Assembly (NCBI GenBank): GCA_943371535.1
Contig: CALRVE020000018.1
Location: forward strand, 1 to 64,000
DNA from: UBA1930 sp943371535
GTDB lineage: Bacteria > Bacteroidota > Bacteroidia > Chitinophagales > Chitinophagaceae
Reading direction: 5' to 3'
Length of the DNA: 64,000 nucleotides
Below the pieces are notes generated by a model that saw nothing but the letters and a program-made list of their open reading frames with translations, did no database searches and was not told the DNA's origin. The stretch's first letter is position 1. Every line of letters begins with the position of its first letter. Shown in pieces: positions 62,059-64,000 of the stretch. Position numbers and translations under genes: made by a program.

Positions 62059-64000
62059 ATGAAAAGAATTTTTTATTCTATTTTTTTAGTAGTGCTTTTT
62101 TTTATTGGCAATAACCAAGCTTTAGCACAAGCTACTTGCGGAACAAGTGGTTATACAAACCCACTTACAGCTGCTAATGGCTTTAATGTTTTTGCTAAGC
62201 AAGGTGTAACATTTATGTCAGGAAACTCTGATGGAACAATTGCTATGGGTGGTAATGCAACCTTAAATGGTTCTTTTACTGTTGCAATGGCCAATAGCGG
62301 ATCTCATCCAAACGCATTCAATAACTCAAGTAATTATGGTTTAGTAATTGGCGGAGGTGTTACTTACACATCTGGTTCAACTGTTGTTGTAAACAACGGT
62401 TTTTTGCGTTTAGGTTCAACTACAGGTTCTAGACTATTTTATACTGATTGTAATAATGCAACAACTAACCTTAGAATTACGAAAAATACTGGAGGGGCTT
62501 GTTTAACTGATTTTCAAAGCACACCAAGAATTGACTTACAACGTCAGCAAACTAGTCCAACTGCAACAGGAACAAATGGTTTAGATTTTAATACAGCATT
62601 TACAACTTTAGCAGCTCAATCAACTACTTTATCTACTTACAATGCAAGTGCACCCTGTAGTACAAGTTTACAAATACATAGCGTAGGTAGTGGTAGTATA
62701 AGTTTAACACTGACAGCACATAAGGTAAATGTAATTAATTTAACAGGTACCCAGTTAAATGCTATTACACAAATAACTTTTCATAATCAACCATCGGCTA
62801 CACAGCCTTTGGTTATTAACGTTAATCAAACTAGCAGTTTTAGTTGGAGTCCTGCAACTTTAGCTGCAATCAATAATGCATCTGGAAGATTTGTAATCTT
62901 CAATTTCTATAACAATACCGGCACAGTAACATTAACTGGTGCAAATACAGTTGTTGGTTCTGTTTTAGTTCCCAATGGTCATTTTACAAAAAATCATGTT
63001 GGTAATATCGAAGGACAAGTAGTGGCACAAAATATTGTTTTAAATGGTGGTGAAGTGCATTATCAACCATTTGAAGCTTGTTTAATTAATTGTACAGCAA
63101 CTTGTACAGCATTAACGTCTGGTGGTACAATTGCAACTAGTCAGCAATACTGTGCAAGTTCAGTTACCCCTGCAGCTTTTTCGTCTTCAGCAAATGCAAG
63201 TGGTGGAACTGGAGGTACAATTAAATATCAATGGCAAAAGTTAGAAAGCTGTGGTTCGTTTATTGATATTAGCGGTGCAACTTCATCAACTTACACATCT
63301 GGAAGTATTAGTAAAACAACTATTTTCCGCCGTAAGGCTTGGAGAGATTGTAGTGGTGGAACTGGATCTAATCCAGTTTACTCTAATGAAGTAACTGTAT
63401 TGGTTGTAAATGCTGGAACTATTACTGGTAATCAAACAGGTTCTTGTAATTATACTCCAACAGCAATTACAGGAACTCATGTTGCTGCTAATGATTATTG
63501 TTTGAGTAATTCAACTGCTCAAAACCAAACTTATCAATGGCAACAAAGTATAGATGGTGGTGCAAATTGGACGAACATTTCTGGTGCTACTGCACAAAAT
63601 TTCACCCCAAGTCAATTACAACAAACTACACAATATCGAAGAGCAACTGTAGTGAGTAGTTATACATGTTATAGTAATGTAATTACTATAACAGTTACTA
63701 CAACATCTACAGTAGTTTCTAATGAAAGTTTTCCAAACACATTCAATACCGGATTTGCTGCACCAATCAATTCAACATTCACAGGTTCTATTGGTACATG
63801 GAATGCAACTTCAACCAATAAAAATTCAACAGTTGTTATTAACAGTGCATTTTCTCAATCTTCTCCCAATGCATTAAAACTGGTGAATTATAATAATGGA
63901 GCTGCAAGTACAACTAGTACTAGCAATGCTCAATCGCCTACGGTTAACTTAAGTGCAATTAATACAGCTAATACAGTTGATTTAAGTTTTAGATTGTACA
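62059..64000 (+). CDS. Choice-of-anchor-A domain surface protein, 5' part
   Basis: An open frame runs from the ATG at 62059 to the right edge, 647 residues so far, with no stop. The signal peptide ends at ALAQ. Residues about 30-340 fit a choice-of-anchor A domain (NPLTAANGFNVFAKQGVTF, DGTIAMGGNATLNGSF, VVGSVLVPNGHFTKNHVGNIEGQVVAQNI). Two Ig-like repeats of about 110 residues follow, each with YQWQ, SGAT and a final FRRKAW or YRRATVV. A new module opens at about 555 (NESFPNTFNTGFA), like the N-terminal domain of T9SS cargos. A T9SS or other sorting tail would lie beyond the window. Confidence 0.85.
   Translation, partial: MKRIFYSIFLVVLFFIGNNQALAQATCGTSGYTNPLTAANGFNVFAKQGVTFMSGNSDGTIAMGGNATLNGSFTVAMANSGSHPNAFNNSSNYGLVIGGGVTYTSGSTVVVNNGFLRLGSTTGSRLFYTDCNNATTNLRITKNTGGACLTDFQSTPRIDLQRQQTSPTATGTNGLDFNTAFTTLAAQSTTLSTYNASAPCSTSLQIHSVGSGSISLTLTAHKVNVINLTGTQLNAITQITFHNQPSATQPLVINVNQTSSFSWSPATLAAINNASGRFVIFNFYNNTGTVTLTGANTVVGSVLVPNGHFTKNHVGNIEGQVVAQNIVLNGGEVHYQPFEACLINCTATCTALTSGGTIATSQQYCASSVTPAAFSSSANASGGTGGTIKYQWQKLESCGSFIDISGATSSTYTSGSISKTTIFRRKAWRDCSGGTGSNPVYSNEVTVLVVNAGTITGNQTGSCNYTPTAITGTHVAANDYCLSNSTAQNQTYQWQQSIDGGANWTNISGATAQNFTPSQLQQTTQYRRATVVSSYTCYSNVITITVTTTSTVVSNESFPNTFNTGFAAPINSTFTGSIGTWNATSTNKNSTVVINSAFSQSSPNALKLVNYNNGAASTTSTSNAQSPTVNLSAINTANTVDLSFRLY

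Noticed and set aside
61854..62114. An 86-residue frame overlapping the start of the choice-of-anchor-A protein
   Set aside because: It overlaps the real start and signal peptide in another frame, and its own sequence has no recognisable feature.

Overview
This window is chromosomal DNA from a low-GC (about one third G+C by eye) member of the Bacteroidota, most likely a Chitinophagaceae-like aerobe. The evidence is several very large secreted proteins of type IX secretion (T9SS) style, two of which show the C-terminal sorting domain, a T9SS plug-domain protein, a TonB-dependent receptor, a TamL-type Omp85 lipoprotein, and TAnnTTTG promoter boxes. No rRNA, CRISPR array, prophage, transposase or known defence island was seen. 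Gene order is typical of a core chromosome with small accessory insertions.

Layout. 1-5.7 kb: tail of an S41 protease, a small GYF_2 protein, and a surface locus in which a 1048-residue T9SS cargo lies between two paralogous small proteins with sortase/exosortase-like C-terminal tails. 5.8-11.3 kb: housekeeping genes accA, dapA, cmk, a DnaQ-type exonuclease, a polyprenol-phosphate glycosyltransferase and an EamA permease. 11.3-22 kb: TonB receptor, an NtrC-like regulator with no DNA-binding domain, a saccharopine-dehydrogenase-like protein, TamL, a SpoU methyltransferase starting 5 bp from TamL, a LolC/E-type permease and the T9SS plug protein. 22-29 kb: an unrecognised lipoprotein plus cysteine-peptidase-like pair, ahcY with a divergent Lrp regulator, and a T9SS-exported PHP-domain protein. 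29-34 kb: purE, a PIN/antitoxin pair with a palindromic operator candidate, pdxJ, two membrane proteins, a 43-residue membrane microprotein and a PolB-like exonuclease. 34-41 kb: holA, then glgC, a sugar MFS transporter and a GH13 amylase (an alpha-glucan locus), and a YggS-type PLP protein. 41-47.2 kb: gltD and gltB, separated by a spacer packed with palindromes and tandem repeats. 47.5-60 kb: an outer-membrane barrel, ispE, a bifunctional nuclease, a DUF3817 protein, a TolB-propeller/amidohydrolase fusion, a DnaQ/GIY-YIG fusion, tex, dapD and a zinc alcohol dehydrogenase. 60-64 kb: tRNA-Met(CAU), two Spy-like small periplasmic proteins and a truncated choice-of-anchor-A surface protein.

How the genes work together. 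dapA and dapD serve lysine/diaminopimelate synthesis, gltBD nitrogen assimilation, and glgC/MFS/GH13 glycogen and maltodextrin turnover. TamL, LolC/E-like, the plug protein, the TonB receptor and the large cargos together build the outer membrane and cell surface. The most unusual items are the twin tail-anchored proteins around the 1048-residue cargo, the PHP metallohydrolase cargo with a hairpin on its start codon, the Cys-peptidase/lipoprotein pair, the NtrC-like protein with an altered GAFTGA loop, the repeat-filled gltB-gltD spacer, and promoter boxes placed so close to ATG that leaderless mRNAs are predicted. I did not find a clear new multi-gene system. All family names come from reading the sequence; no database search was possible.
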